From Onthophagus taurus (taxonomy: Eukaryota > Arthropoda > Insecta > Coleoptera > Scarabaeidae), in NCBI RefSeq assembly GCF_036711975.1, contig NC_091975.1:9922501-9986500 (forward strand): 64,000 nt of DNA, given 5' to 3'. Position numbers and translations under genes: made by a program. Positions 1 to 10,796 of the stretch are shown in pieces. The notes under the pieces were generated by a model. The model searched no databases. It had not been told where the DNA came from and saw only the letters and a list, made by a program, of their open reading frames with translations. Within the stretch, counting starts at the first letter, position 1, and every line of letters starts with the position of its first letter.

Positions 1-1425
1 CATGATACTTTAGTGGCTGCGCTCCATTATATAGGTTTATCTTTAGGTTCGATTCATTTAGTACAAAATTATTTGTCTGGACGAAAGCAGTTGGTTAAAC
101 TTAATGGTGGTACATCCAATACCGCAGATGTTATATCGGGTGTCCCACAGGGCTCTATTTTGGGTCCTCTGTTATATCTGATATCTACAATTGGGTTCGC
201 CAATGTTTTGGATCACTGTATGCCATACTTTTATGCTGATGATACTCAACTGCTCTACTCCTTTAAACTGTGTGATATGGAAGACGCTGAAAGCAAAATT
301 AATCATGATTTAGTTAAGGTCGAAGAACTTCCTGGCAAGCTTTGTCTACGGATTAATTCTAGTAAGTCATCGGTTATGGTTTTTGGGGATAGAGCTTCAT
401 CCGAGTTTGTAAAAACTAACTTGCAATTGGTGATGGGTGGAAGTCGTCTTAGCTTTGGAGAAAATGTAAAAAATTTGGGTATATGTTTCGATGAGCGCCT
501 TCGCTTTGATGGGCATGTTCTACGGCGAGCTTACTCTACATTAAGGTTGCTTTACAACAACAGATACATTTTGAACCAGAACCTTAGAACGCATCTGTAT
601 GATGCCTTGGTGTTGTCCATCTTCAATTACGGTGACGTAATATATCACTCCTGCCTTGACAGCGTTCACAGTGCTAAAATTCAAAAGTTACAAAACTCTT
701 GTCTGCGTTTTATATATGGTATCCGTAGAAGGGAGCGCATATCACATACGCTGGCATGGGCTGGTTGGTTGAGCATGACACGGCGAAGGACTCTTCACTG
801 CTTATGTCTCTACCACAAAATTATCTTACACAAAAATCCGCCTTACGTTTATGATAAAATTAGATTTCGCACAGATATCCATAATATTAATATTAGGCAT
901 AAACATACGCTAACGATACCTCACCACCGCTTAGAAATTTTCAAACACAGCTTTACGTATTGTATGCCTAACTTATACAATTGGCTACCTGATTCCTTCA
1001 AGAGTCTTTCTCTGATTTCCTTTAAGGCAAGGGTTAGGGCTTATTTAAGTGAGCGGCAAGTTGACTGAGCACTCTTCTTCTTTGTTTATTTTGAAATAGT
1101 TTCATAGCTGGAGGGAGGATTGAGGGCTAACAGAGATTGAGATTTATATATGTATGCTTGTTATATGTAAGTATGCTTCTTATTGTGTATTTTAAGTTTG
1201 TTAATTTTTTTTGCGCTTATAATCGGCTTGATTTCATTTAAATTTTCTTTTTCAATTTTTGTCTTATTATTTTGCTGAGGGTCATTGAAAAACAGTGCGA
1301 CAAAGGGGCCTTGGTCACTTGGTCGACCTGACATGACCCTCTTTAATCGGAACTGCCTTTTTATAATTTTTTCTATTGTACATATATTATGTCTTATCCG
1401 ATTAATAAACATTATTATTATTATT
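1..1425 (+). mobile_element. 3' part of a non-LTR retrotransposon (reverse transcriptase)
   Basis: An open frame runs from base 1 to the stop at 1066-1068, so the 5' part lies outside the window. It reads as a LINE reverse transcriptase. The motif GVPQGSILGP is at about residue 48 and the catalytic YADDTQLLYSF at about residue 78, followed by a thumb-like C-terminal region. After the stop there is about 340 bp of untranslated sequence ending in a run of ATT repeats, a common LINE tail. The motif style fits the Jockey/CR1 group (family knowledge; clade not proven). The frame has no internal stop, so the copy may be fairly young. Confidence 0.85.
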
Positions 1426-1443
1426 ATTATAATAATAATAATC
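1410..1443. repeat. (ATT)n/(ATA)n microsatellite tail
   Basis: Six or so ATT units switch directly to ATA/AAT units, making a near-palindromic trinucleotide run. It sits at the 3' end of the upstream LINE and is probably its tail, extended by slippage. Confidence 0.7.
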
Positions 1444-1455
1444 ATTTTATATGTA

Positions 1456-1859
1456 TATACAGGTTGATTCAAAAAACCGCTGACAGACTTCTAGAGTAGA
1501 TAATACGTGAAAAATTAAGATGAATAGTTTATTAAAACTATTTAAACGTTTGTAGAAAATTTGTTAATTCAATCAAAAACTGTTGCTTTAATCAAAGTTT
1601 TGTAAGAGACCAATTGATAGATAATTGATCACTTTGCACGAAAATACTGCCCATTTGACAAAATTAGCAGTGGAGTTGAAAATATTTTTAAAAAAGGGCT
1701 TTTTATTGCAGATAATGTTTAATTTTAAAGAAACTTTGACCTGCTATATCTCGTTAAGGAGGCATTTGCGACCCCATGTATATTAAGACTTTTCATCTTA
1801 ATTTTTGATGTATTACCTGCCCTAGAAGTCTGTCAGCGGTTTTTTGAATCACCTGTATA
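1456..1859. mobile_element. MITE with ~68-bp inverted ends and TA duplication
   Basis: The first and last ~68 bp are inverted repeats with a few mismatches; the outer bases read TACAGGT at the left and ACCTGTA at the right, each flanked by TA. The interior has no long open frame. TA flanks and ACAGG-type ends point to the Tc1/mariner superfamily, and the 400-bp length marks it as a non-autonomous MITE. It abuts the LINE tail. Confidence 0.85.
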
Positions 1860-2001
1860 AGCTTTGCTATTACAATATCAATAGGGACTAAATACTGATG
1901 ATATAAGCGAGTCACATAACATTAATTTAGCGTCTGTAGTTAATAGATGACGATTAAGATAAAGTAATTTTAGCTTTGAATATGATTTTTTTAATAATTT
2001 G

Positions 2002-4800
2002 TTAACATGACAGCCAAAATTCATCAATCAGACCCAAAACCTTAACTTGTTCCACACGAGGTATTCGTGCCTCATTTATTTCAATACCTAGATCTCGCTC
2101 AATATTCACAATGCCCTTAGCCATACTACCAAATACAATCATTGAGCATTTAGAGGGATTATTAGAGCTCAGAGTACTTTGATAAACTTGCAAGATCAAG
2201 GTTGATCAGTTGAGCCGACTCCCTAATCAATAGAAAAAGAGTAACACACTACAGTGTCATCAGCATATTGATGATATTTACAAGTTTTCATACTCTCATG
2301 CAGTTTAGATGTATAGATAGAGAACAAAATAGGTCCAAGTATTGCACCTTGCGTTACTCCTGTGCTTATATTTATGAATTCTGAGGTATTCTGATTTAAC
2401 TTAACATTAGCCTGCAAATAACTATTCATTAATCTTATTGATTTATCACTCAAATCTCCTATATAATGCAGAACAGCCAATAAAATTTCATGATTAACAG
2501 TGTCGAATGCTTTACTATAATCCAGTGTAATTAACACCGTCAAATAACCATTGTCACAAGCAGACAAAATATCGTCTTAAATACACGCTAAAGCACTGTC
2601 ACAACTATAACCCGTTCTGACCCCAGATTGATACACTGTTGGAAATAATTCACGAGCACACCCTGTATAATCTGAACGCGTGGGTCTAGTGTAATAAAAT
2701 TTGGTATGGAAGTAGTACTAAAGTAGTGTAACTTACTCTCACATGGAGAGCGGCACAACTCTGCTGGAAGGAGAAACATCAATAGCGAGAGCATCCCCCG
2801 TGAGATACATGACGTGGCATGGAGTCTATAAGTCGCTGTATTGTAATGATAGGGATGGCCAACCATGCCACCTCAACTCGCCTTCATAGCTCCTCAACGT
2901 TAGCGGGGGTAGCCGGATAAAGTTGAAGTCTTAGACCAGTCATGACCCAAACGTGTTCGATCGGATTCAGATCCGGAAAACGAGCTGGCCATGGCAGCAT
3001 TCGTATACGGTGCTCTTCCACAAAGGTCTGTACAACACGCCCGATGTCCGATAAAACTGCGGTCGGACGTTATCGTGCATGTATAGCAGACCTGGGCGCC
3101 GTCGAACGTAGGGAAGCACAACGGACCGTAGCACCTCATCTACGTATCGTTGACACGTCATGGTCTGCTATACACGCAGCAGACATGTACGTCCACCATA
3201 TGTAATCGCACCCCATACTATAATGCTCGGTTGTCGGTGGATAGGGCGTTCTTGCACACACCGCTCGAGTAGACGACCCACTAATGCCTAGCGTCGACCC
3301 ACTCGTGACGTATGCTGCGGTGCTCGGGCTTTACTGGAATCCACTGTATCGCACGACGCGCGCGCAGTCACAGAACGATACACCCTCAATGTGCATACCC
3401 ACAAACATTCCTCGCTCAAACTCGCTTAAGTCGCTCATCCATTGCGCACAGAGTGCGATAACAATATGGTCCCTCACACCACACTAAAAACGACCGGTAT
3501 TTTCCATCCACTTCGGTCTCCATAGCGACGGAATGTTCCACTTGGAAGGGCGGCTCAGTCAACAATGCCGCGACGGAACAACTCGTAACTCACTGAATAA
3601 ACTCGTCTACAGTAAACCTTTGCGCTCCGCAAATATTATGGATTTATCTTCACGCGTTCAGATTATATAGGGTGTGATCGTGAATTATTTCCAACAGTGT
3701 ATTTAGGAAAGATATCAGACTCGACAACATGTTTTTGCAGCTAAGATGCTATTATTTTTTCAAAAATTTTTGATAGTATTGGTAATATATTAATCGGTCT
3801 CAATTTCGACAAGCGATCAGGATGGGTTACCTTTGGGATTGGAATTACAACCGATTGCTTCCAACACTCAGGGACCTTAGCCTCAGTTATGCATGCATTA
3901 ACTATGTGCCTAATTTCTGGAATTATAAAAGGGCAGCAAAGGTTTATCAATTTTAAATGAATACCATCCACTCCACAAGAACCCGACCTCAGGCTGCAAA
4001 TCACCTCATGAATATCACTATCACTTATTTCATTGAAATTTAATATTACTTGCACTGTGGATTTAACACATGAATTGTATCCAACTATAATGTTATTATC
4101 AGGTTGAAAATGAGATTGCTTTGGAGAAATTTCCATTTCTCAGCATTTGTTCTATTAGATAACTCCTGAGAAAAGTATGCTTGTTTTTCTGATCTAATTG
4201 CAGTGGTTGTGAAATTTCTCAAGGATCTGTAATAGTTACCGCCACTCTCTCTGCACATACACTTGTATCTCTTCAAGGCATCATTTCTTAATTTGATCAG
4301 TAATTTTATGTTATCAGTAAACCAAGGTGCCTTACGTTTTTGCGGGAGAATGATGTTTCCCAACGGAGCATGAAAATCTATTATATATCTATTATAATAT
4401 CGTACATAGTAAACCAAGGAATCGCCATCAAATCAGACATAAACATATTGTGTCATATTGGTTCCCTTATTTCTGTTTTTGAATCATATGTACAGTGAAC
4501 CATGCAATGATCCGAAACATTTCTCTCCATAACTTCTGTTTGAACAATGTTTGCATCCTCATATTCAATAATATAATCAATCAAAGTCCGGGAATCTGCG
4601 GTAATTTTGGTAGGTTCATTAATTAACTGTTTTAAGTTAAATGTGCCAATTACATCAAGCAATCGTCTATAATCACAGCATTCACATTAAAATCACCCAT
4701 ACAAAACAATTCATCAGCTACGGAATAAATAAATAAATCCCCGAAGTCTCGGACTTCTATTTGATTCTTTGCTAAGTGCAATTTAAGTGTGTCAAAAAGT
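2002..4800 (-). mobile_element. Degenerate LINE (endonuclease-RT), split by a nested transposon
   Basis: Read on the minus strand, the pieces follow LINE order. The endonuclease C-terminal half comes first (GDFNV near 4700, LIDYI and SDH at 4662-4453). A linker follows at 4417-4085, then the RT start at 4136-3741 (SKLRPINILPILSKIFEK). RT core pieces lie at 2567-2223 with LDYSKAFDTVNHE, GVTQGAILGP and YADDTVV, and a tail piece at 2199-2002. Frameshifts and stops break the frame. The interval 2634-3699 does not belong to it: removing that block joins the two RT halves at a single TA. It is of the same broad RT type as the copy at 1-1425 but clearly diverged. Confidence 0.85.
2632..3701 (-). mobile_element. 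Tc1/mariner transposon inserted in a LINE (decayed transposase)
   Basis: Both ends carry ~50-bp inverted repeats (outer bases CACTGTTGGAAATAATTCAC and its complement) flanked by TA at 2632-2633 and 3700-3701. On the minus strand a broken transposase starts near 3438 (MSDLSEFERGMFVG) and runs to about 2750. It includes the second catalytic aspartate region (MHDNVRPQ) and the third (FPDLNPIEHVW), but frameshifts and a stop interrupt it. The DDE signatures and TA target place it in the IS630-Tc1-mariner group. It is inactive as read. Confidence 0.88.
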
Positions 4801-5730
4801 TTCCATATTTAAAGACGAAAGCTGAAGAGTCCGAAAAATTACTAAATGCGCAAGATTTTCAATATACTTTACCTTTGCTTTAAATCATCACCCGAGTCTT
4901 GCTCTTCAACATTTACTGGTTAAAGATCAGAACGCTTTGTAAAATAGCTTTATCCGTTAGTTCTTCCCCAGATGGTTCGTTCTTATCAATCTCAACCCAT
5001 TCTGCAATTTCCTGATTACACCTAATACTTTATTTATTGTATCTAAGGTCTCTTCTTCACTGATTTGAGATATCCTACCAGTTTCGACAAATCAGCGTTG
5101 TAAAGTTTACTTTACTCGAGACCAAGAGAGTGGGCATTATATTTCTGTTCAAAGTCAAAAATGTTGCAAATATGTTGCCAAAAACCAACTCAGTTATTGG
5201 TGAATAAGCTATGGAGTTATCTAAAAGAATTTGGGCTTTGCTGTCATTTGGCAATTTAAGTTTTTTTAAATTAATCCTTGACGGGTATGACAAAGTGGTG
5301 TAAAAACTAGTCTTTAAATAATCATCTGGCATTTTGTTGGACACTGTAATAAACAGGCAAAGTTTTAATATTCTTAAAAGTCTTTGGTTTTTTAGATTTG
5401 CCAATTACGGAAGTAGTAAAACTGTCAACTTATCTTTGTTTTTTTTTAAAGCCCTTAGCCGACTTTTCTTCTCCTCCAGCTAAAGTTGAAGATGGTAAAT
5501 AACGCCAAAGTAGGCCTCTTTCATCAATTATACACTTAATCAGCTATCAGTTCGTTGTCTTTGGTAATTTTGTCGAATTCTTCCTTGTAGTGGTTTGCAG
5601 AGTCGTCATTTGCTGATTTTGTCTCTCTCGTCATATCAAATTTTCGAATTCCATGTCTTCTTCTTCTTCATGTTTGGACTCTACTCCGCAGATGAGGAGA
5701 ACCTCGGTCTTTTACCGCTGCCAGCACGAG
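4800..5730. other. Unassigned intergenic stretch with one orphan ORF
   Basis: A 109-codon minus-strand ORF at 5075-5404 is the only sizeable frame. It matches no family I recognise; the residues are rich in Leu, Asn and Lys, and no domain is visible. It lies upstream of the minus-strand LINE, so it could be a remnant of that element's first ORF, but nothing in the sequence proves it. The rest is AT-rich with no recognisable gene, RNA or terminal repeat. Confidence 0.3.
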
Positions 5731-5731
5731 A

Positions 5732-7500
5732 CCACGATCAGTTGTCCAGGAGAATATTTGCATCATCACTTTATTGATTTTTATTTACAACTCGGGCAAC
5801 TCTCTAGCCGTGATGATGGCGATAAAATCATTGTCTTCTTATTACACCATCATAGAACATGTTCCAGAGTTTTTGATCAAAAATCTTCATTCAAGAAAGC
5901 TTCCCAGAATCCTCATCAAGTCGGGGTGGAGAAGTCCCGTTGCAAAGCCATGTGCTCTTTCCAACCAAGCTTACAAATGAAATTAAAGTTTCTGGTATTA
6001 TAATTAAGTCGATAACGCTTTTTGTCCACGATCAGTTGTCTAGGAGAATATTTGCATCATCACTTCATTGATTTTTATTTGCAACTCGGGCAACTCTCTA
6101 GTCGTGATGATGGCGATAAGATCATTGTCTTCTTATTACACCATCATAGAACATATTCCAGAGTTTTTGACCAAAAATCTTCATCCAAGAAAGCTTCCCA
6201 GAATCCTCATCAAGTCGGGGTGGAGAAGTCCCGTTGCAAAGCCATGTGCTCTTTCCAACCAAGCTTACAAATGAAATTAAAGTTTCTGGTATTATAATTA
6301 AGTCGATAACGCTTTTTGTCCACGATCAGTTGTCCAGGAGAATATTTGCATCATCACTTCATTAATTTTTATTTGCAACTCGGGCAACTCTCTAGTCGTG
6401 ATGATGGCGATAAGAGCATTGTCTTCTTATTACACCATCATAGAACATGTTCCAGAGCTTTTGACCAAAAATCTTCATCCAAGAAAGCTTGCCAGAATTC
6501 TCATCAAGTCGGGGTGGAGAAGTCCCGTTGGACAAACCTTTTGTGCTCTTTCCAACCAAGCTTACAAATGAAATTAAAGTTTCTGGTATTATAATTAAGT
6601 CGATAACGCTTTTTGTCCACGATCAGTTGTCCAGGAGAATATTTGCATCATCACTTCATTGATTTTTATTTGCAACTCGGGCAACTCTCTAGTCGTGATG
6701 ATGGCGATAAGAGCATTGTCTTCTTATTACACCATCATAGAACATGTTCCAGAGCTTTTGACCAAAAATCTTCATCCAAGAAAGCTTGCCAGAATCCTCA
6801 TCAAGTCGGGGTGGAGAAGTCCCGTTGCAAAGCCATGTGCTCTTTCCAACCAAGCTTACAAATGAAATTAAAGTTTCTAGTATTATAATTAAGTCGATAA
6901 CGCTTTTTGTCCACGATCAGTTGTCCAGGAGAATATTTGCATTATCACTTCATTGATTTTTATTTGCAACTCGGGCAACTCTCTAGTCGTGATGATAGCG
7001 ATAAGATCATTGTCTTCTTATTACACCATCATAGAACATGTTCCAGAGTTTTTGACCAAAAATCTTCATCCAAGAAAGCTTCCCAGAATCCTCATCAAGT
7101 CAGGGTGGAGAAGTCCCGTTGCAAAGCCATGTGCTCTTTCCAACCAAGCTTACAAATAAAATTAAAGTTTCTGGTATTATAATTAAGTCGATAACGCTTT
7201 TTGTCCACGATCAGTTGTCCAGGAGAATATTTGCATCATCACTTCATTGATTTTTATTTGCAACTCGGGCAACTCTCTAGTCGTGATGATGGCGATAAGA
7301 TCATTGTCTTCTTATTACACCATCATAGAACATGTTCCAGAGTTTTTGACCAAAAATCTTCATCCAAGAAAGCTTCCCAGAATCCTCATCAAGTACGTCG
7401 GGGTGGAGAAGTCCCGTTGCAAAGCCATGTGCTCTTTCCAACCAAGCTTACAAATGAAATTAAAGTTTCTGGTATTATAATTAAATCAATAACGCTTTTT
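5732..7500 (+). repeat. Six-copy ~294-bp tandem repeat
   Basis: Units begin with CCACGATCAGTTGTC at 5732, 6026, 6320, 6617, 6911 and 7205, giving periods of 294, 294, 297, 294 and 294 bp. Copies differ by only a few substitutions, plus a 3-bp change in copy 3 and a 4-bp insertion in copy 6. Each copy holds a ~91-codon open frame that stops before the next unit. The 4-bp indel and stop codons argue against a single repeat protein. The array ends about 280 bp upstream of the arginase start codon. No transposon ends were seen. Confidence 0.93.
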
Positions 7501-7729
7501 GTGTGTTCATTATATGAAAATAGACTTTTAGATCATTAATTTAAGTGTTCTACCTCTAATTGAGGTTATGTCAAATTTATGATGTGATAATTTATGATTA
7601 TCACTTAATATTTAAATAATAACCTTGAAAAAACAAAAATTATTTTCTTAAAACTTATCACATTTTAATCGAAAATAGATAACATTTTAAACACTTTGAC
7701 CTAACGACCTGTCCCATAACACCAAAAGA

Positions 7730-7758
7730 TATTTAAAACTTAGTATTAACTCAGTATT
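7730..7758 (+). promoter_or_regulatory. Possible arginase core promoter (TATA-like plus initiator)
   Basis: TATTTAAAA at 7730-7738 is followed 21 bp from its start by TCAGTATT at 7751, which resembles the arthropod initiator TCAGT. The ATG follows 28 bp later. The spacing is a little short for a classical TATA-to-start distance, so this is tentative. Confidence 0.3.
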
Positions 7759-7780
7759 CGTTTTGTATTAATTCATCAAC

Positions 7781-8968
7781 ATGGTTCTCTTAAAAGAGTG
7801 TTTATTGTGTCTTAAAAAATCGTATCCGAAAAGAATTCGTTTCTTTTCTGATAAAATTCGCGAATCTACTTACGTTGGAATTGTAGACGCGCCGGTTGAA
7901 GAGGGCCAAAAGAAACGTGGAGTGTCCAAAGCGCCTCAAGTTTTACGAGAAGCCGGATTGATTCAAAAATTAAAAGAAGATTGTAATGTGAGCGTTAAAG
8001 ATTATGGCGCGATTGGTTTTGATGGGAACATTAAAAGTTCGAGCAAAAAATTACCTGAAAATATGCTCAATTATGAACGAGTCGTTGGGTATAATAAAAA
8101 TCTCTCGGAGATTGTCCAAAAAGTTATTAATGATGGAAGGATTTGTTTGACTTTAGGCGGAGATCACTCAATAGGTTAATCATAAATTAATACTAAAAAA
8201 ATGTGTGTTAATTAATTAACGATTTAAACATTATTTTATAGGATTAGGATCTGTTAGTGGTCATTGTAAAGCAAAAGGAGGTGAAAACACCGCGTTAATA
8301 TGGGTGGATGCTCACGCTGATATCAATACGAATAAAACATCGGATTCGGGGAATATCCATGGAATGCCAGTGGCTCTCCTTGCGCAAGATTTAATCCCTT
8401 ATTGGAGTAATTTACCTTTTATGGATTGGCACCACTCTTTGTTACCACTAAAAAATATAGCTTACATCGGACTTAGATCGATCGATCCTTACGAAGAATT
8501 TCTCATCCAAAAAATGGGGATTGTTTGTTATGATATATATGATGTTCAAAAATACGGTATTGATTCCGTTATTAACGAATCTTTAAGAAAAATCGATCCC
8601 GATGGCACTAAATCGATACATTTAAGTTTTGATATTGATGCTCTTGATCCATCGGATGCTCCGAGTACCGGAACACCAGGTTAATTAATAATTTAATCAA
8701 TATTTATACAAAAAATATAACCTTATTATTTTTTTTTTTAGTTGATGGTGGGTTATTATTAAGAGAAGGAATTTATATAGCATCGACAATCCATAAAACT
8801 GGTAGATTGGGTGCGATGGATTTGGTGGAGGTAAATCCAACTTTAGGAGATGAAGAAGATGTCCAAAAAACGATCAATTCAGCGTTGCAAGTGATTGCGG
8901 CTGCGTTTGGATACGGAAGAAGAGGTTTAAAACCTGGTTTGGAAGATTTAAAACAAGTTCGATTTTAA
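7781..8968 (+). CDS. arg: Arginase, complete three-exon gene
   Basis: Exons are 7781-8174, 8242-8679 and 8742-8968 (1,059 nt, 352 aa), with GT-AG introns of 67 and 62 bp; the length matches insect arginases. Arginase hydrolyses L-arginine to ornithine and urea using two Mn ions. The metal-binding motifs are all present: GGDHSIG across the first splice junction, DAHADIN in exon 2, and SFDIDALDPSDAPSTGTP at the end of exon 2. The C-terminal DGGLLLREG region is in exon 3. The first ~30 residues are rich in Lys and Arg with few acids, which could be a mitochondrial targeting sequence as proposed for other insect arginases (inference). The start ATG is the first in frame. No frame damage is seen, so it is probably functional. 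Confidence 0.96.
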
Positions 8969-9050
8969 AATTTTATAATTTTGTGAACTTCAATTCAAGA
9001 TTTTATTGGTTGATTTAACTGAACTCTATTGTAACACCTAATTAGCCTGA

Positions 9051-9056
9051 AATAAA
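9051..9056 (+). terminator. Polyadenylation signal of arginase
   Basis: AATAAA lies 83 bp after the arginase stop codon. A transposon begins within about 10 bp downstream, so the cleavage site may fall inside that element. Confidence 0.6.
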
Positions 9057-9061
9057 ATTAC

Positions 9062-10305
9062 TATACTCTATTTTTTAATTCGGAGGAGTAAAATGAAAAA
9101 TCGTATAAATTGTTTTTTTATTCTGATTCTTCAACAATATTGGATTCTATCGTCCAAAAGTGTAATCTGCAGAGTGGTATCTAAGTGCGTTAGATGTTTT
9201 CGATGCAAGCCCAAAACTTATACAATATTCATCTCATACAATCTTTCTTCCTGCTAGAGTACCAACATCGAATAATATGGTACATAATGGGAAGGGATGT
9301 CCAAATAGAGATGAGGCATTAATTAGTTTAGAAAATTCTCAAGAATGTTTGACTGACTTCATGGGCAATTTGAATGTTGCAGAATAAAATCAAACCCAAG
9401 TTGACGAACCAGATGAAGATATTGTGGCTAGTATTATGTCAGTCGTAGAATTAGAAAATCAAGAAGATGAGTTATGTACTGAAGATTTAAAATATATTGC
9501 AGGATATATAGCCTTCAAATACAGAGGCAAATATAAATTGGACCTAAATCAAGAAATAAATATTAACAAGGAGGAATTTTCATGGACACATACGTTATCA
9601 AAAGGACACTTGTTCTATTCAAAAGAATTGTTCATATTGGTAAGAGAGATCTGGCAAGCATTTAATAAATATCATGGCAAATCGTAGTCAAAGGAACCAT
9701 TCTTGGAACCAAACTTAAAAATTAGTATAAATAACATAAAAGGAAAAAATAAAATGTAGAAATTTTTAAGATAATAAGCCGGTTTTATTTTACCTTTTTA
9801 CCTATAGAATAGTTATTTATCATATAAATGTTAACAGTAAGATTTTATTTAGAGTGTGGAAATTTTGTCTTCCTTGAATGTTTGTCCAACAGTGAAAATT
9901 TACCAAATTTTACCATGTTCTAACTTTTTGAATTGTTCGTTTTTTCCACCACATACATAATCTTTACCATCTTCAAGTTCTTCAATTATAGAAACCTAAT
10001 TATTAAAAATTATATAATAGAATTAATTTGTTTAACTTACTTTTTTCCTTCTACCATATAGATGCTTCTAACTCCACTAGGTAAGGTAACACTTCTACTT
10101 AAAATAGCGGTTAATTCGCTCATCAGACCGGAACAATTACCCCAGCAAAAAATTTATTGCCGTTATGATAAAATTTTATTCGTCTTGCTTTTTGTGTACG
10201 AAAAGAAATTGAAGAGAGTCTAGAGAGATGTACGGCTAGCTAAACCCGAATGTTTCTAGGCGTCTCAATTTGAAAACACTCCTCCGAATTAAAAACTAGA
10301 GCATA
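9062..10305 (+). mobile_element. DNA transposon remnant with ~30-bp inverted ends
   Basis: The left end (9062-9090, CTCTATTTTTTAATTCGGAG) and right end (10277-10305) are inverted copies with two or three mismatches. Inside, an 87-codon frame at 9424-9687 contains EDLKYIAGYIAFKYRGKY, which resembles the C-terminal part of P-element/THAP9-like transposases (family recollection, weak). Short stretches just upstream look like more of the same decayed protein. The remaining interior up to 10262 has no coding signal. It inserted directly after the arginase poly(A) signal. No target duplication could be defined with confidence. Confidence 0.6.
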
Positions 10306-10796
10306 ACAAAACCTAATTTGCTGAAACTGCAGTAGCTAGTGCTAAGTCGTTTGAAAACAATATCTAGAATGCTAGCATTTAATCGCCAACAATATATGTA
10401 TAGCCCTCTGCCAATAGTATCTAGTCTTCTGGTAGCAGTGTCTACTCCTCTACAAACGGTAGGTAGACTTTTGCAAGCAGTATCTAGTCGCCACAATATA
10501 TAGCTCTCTACCCATAGTGTATTATACTGCCCATAATATAAATATTATGATGTTTTTGGATAGTGGTCCGAAAATAGCCCCTCTTCTTTCGAAAAGAATT
10601 ATTTTAATAAAAATAACATTACTAATTTTAATAATTTTAATTAGTCTTTTTATTAAATTAAAAATATTTAAATAGAATTGTCGAATTATCTCAGGGTCAA
10701 AAGCAGGTTCTGTCAAGACAAACACGTACACAACTTAAGCTGCAATTAAATTGAAATGTTGTCGATAAAATTAACAGAATTTACTGATTATACAAT
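10306..10796. repeat. Degenerate CTAG/CAGTATCTAG-rich repeat, no gene
   Basis: Between about 10320 and 10510 the sequence repeats loose variants of CAGTATCTAG and CTTCTG every 20-40 bp. A similar stretch recurs at 51770-51910. The remaining bases to 10796 are AT-rich with no recognisable coding or RNA feature. Confidence 0.45.

Noticed and set aside
1285-1467. 60-codon plus-strand ORF with an isoleucine run
   Set aside because: It is just the LINE 3' UTR and its ATT microsatellite tail.
5732-7500. A repeat-domain protein encoded by the 294-bp array
   Set aside because: Every unit has a stop codon and the last copy has a 4-bp insertion, so no continuous frame exists.
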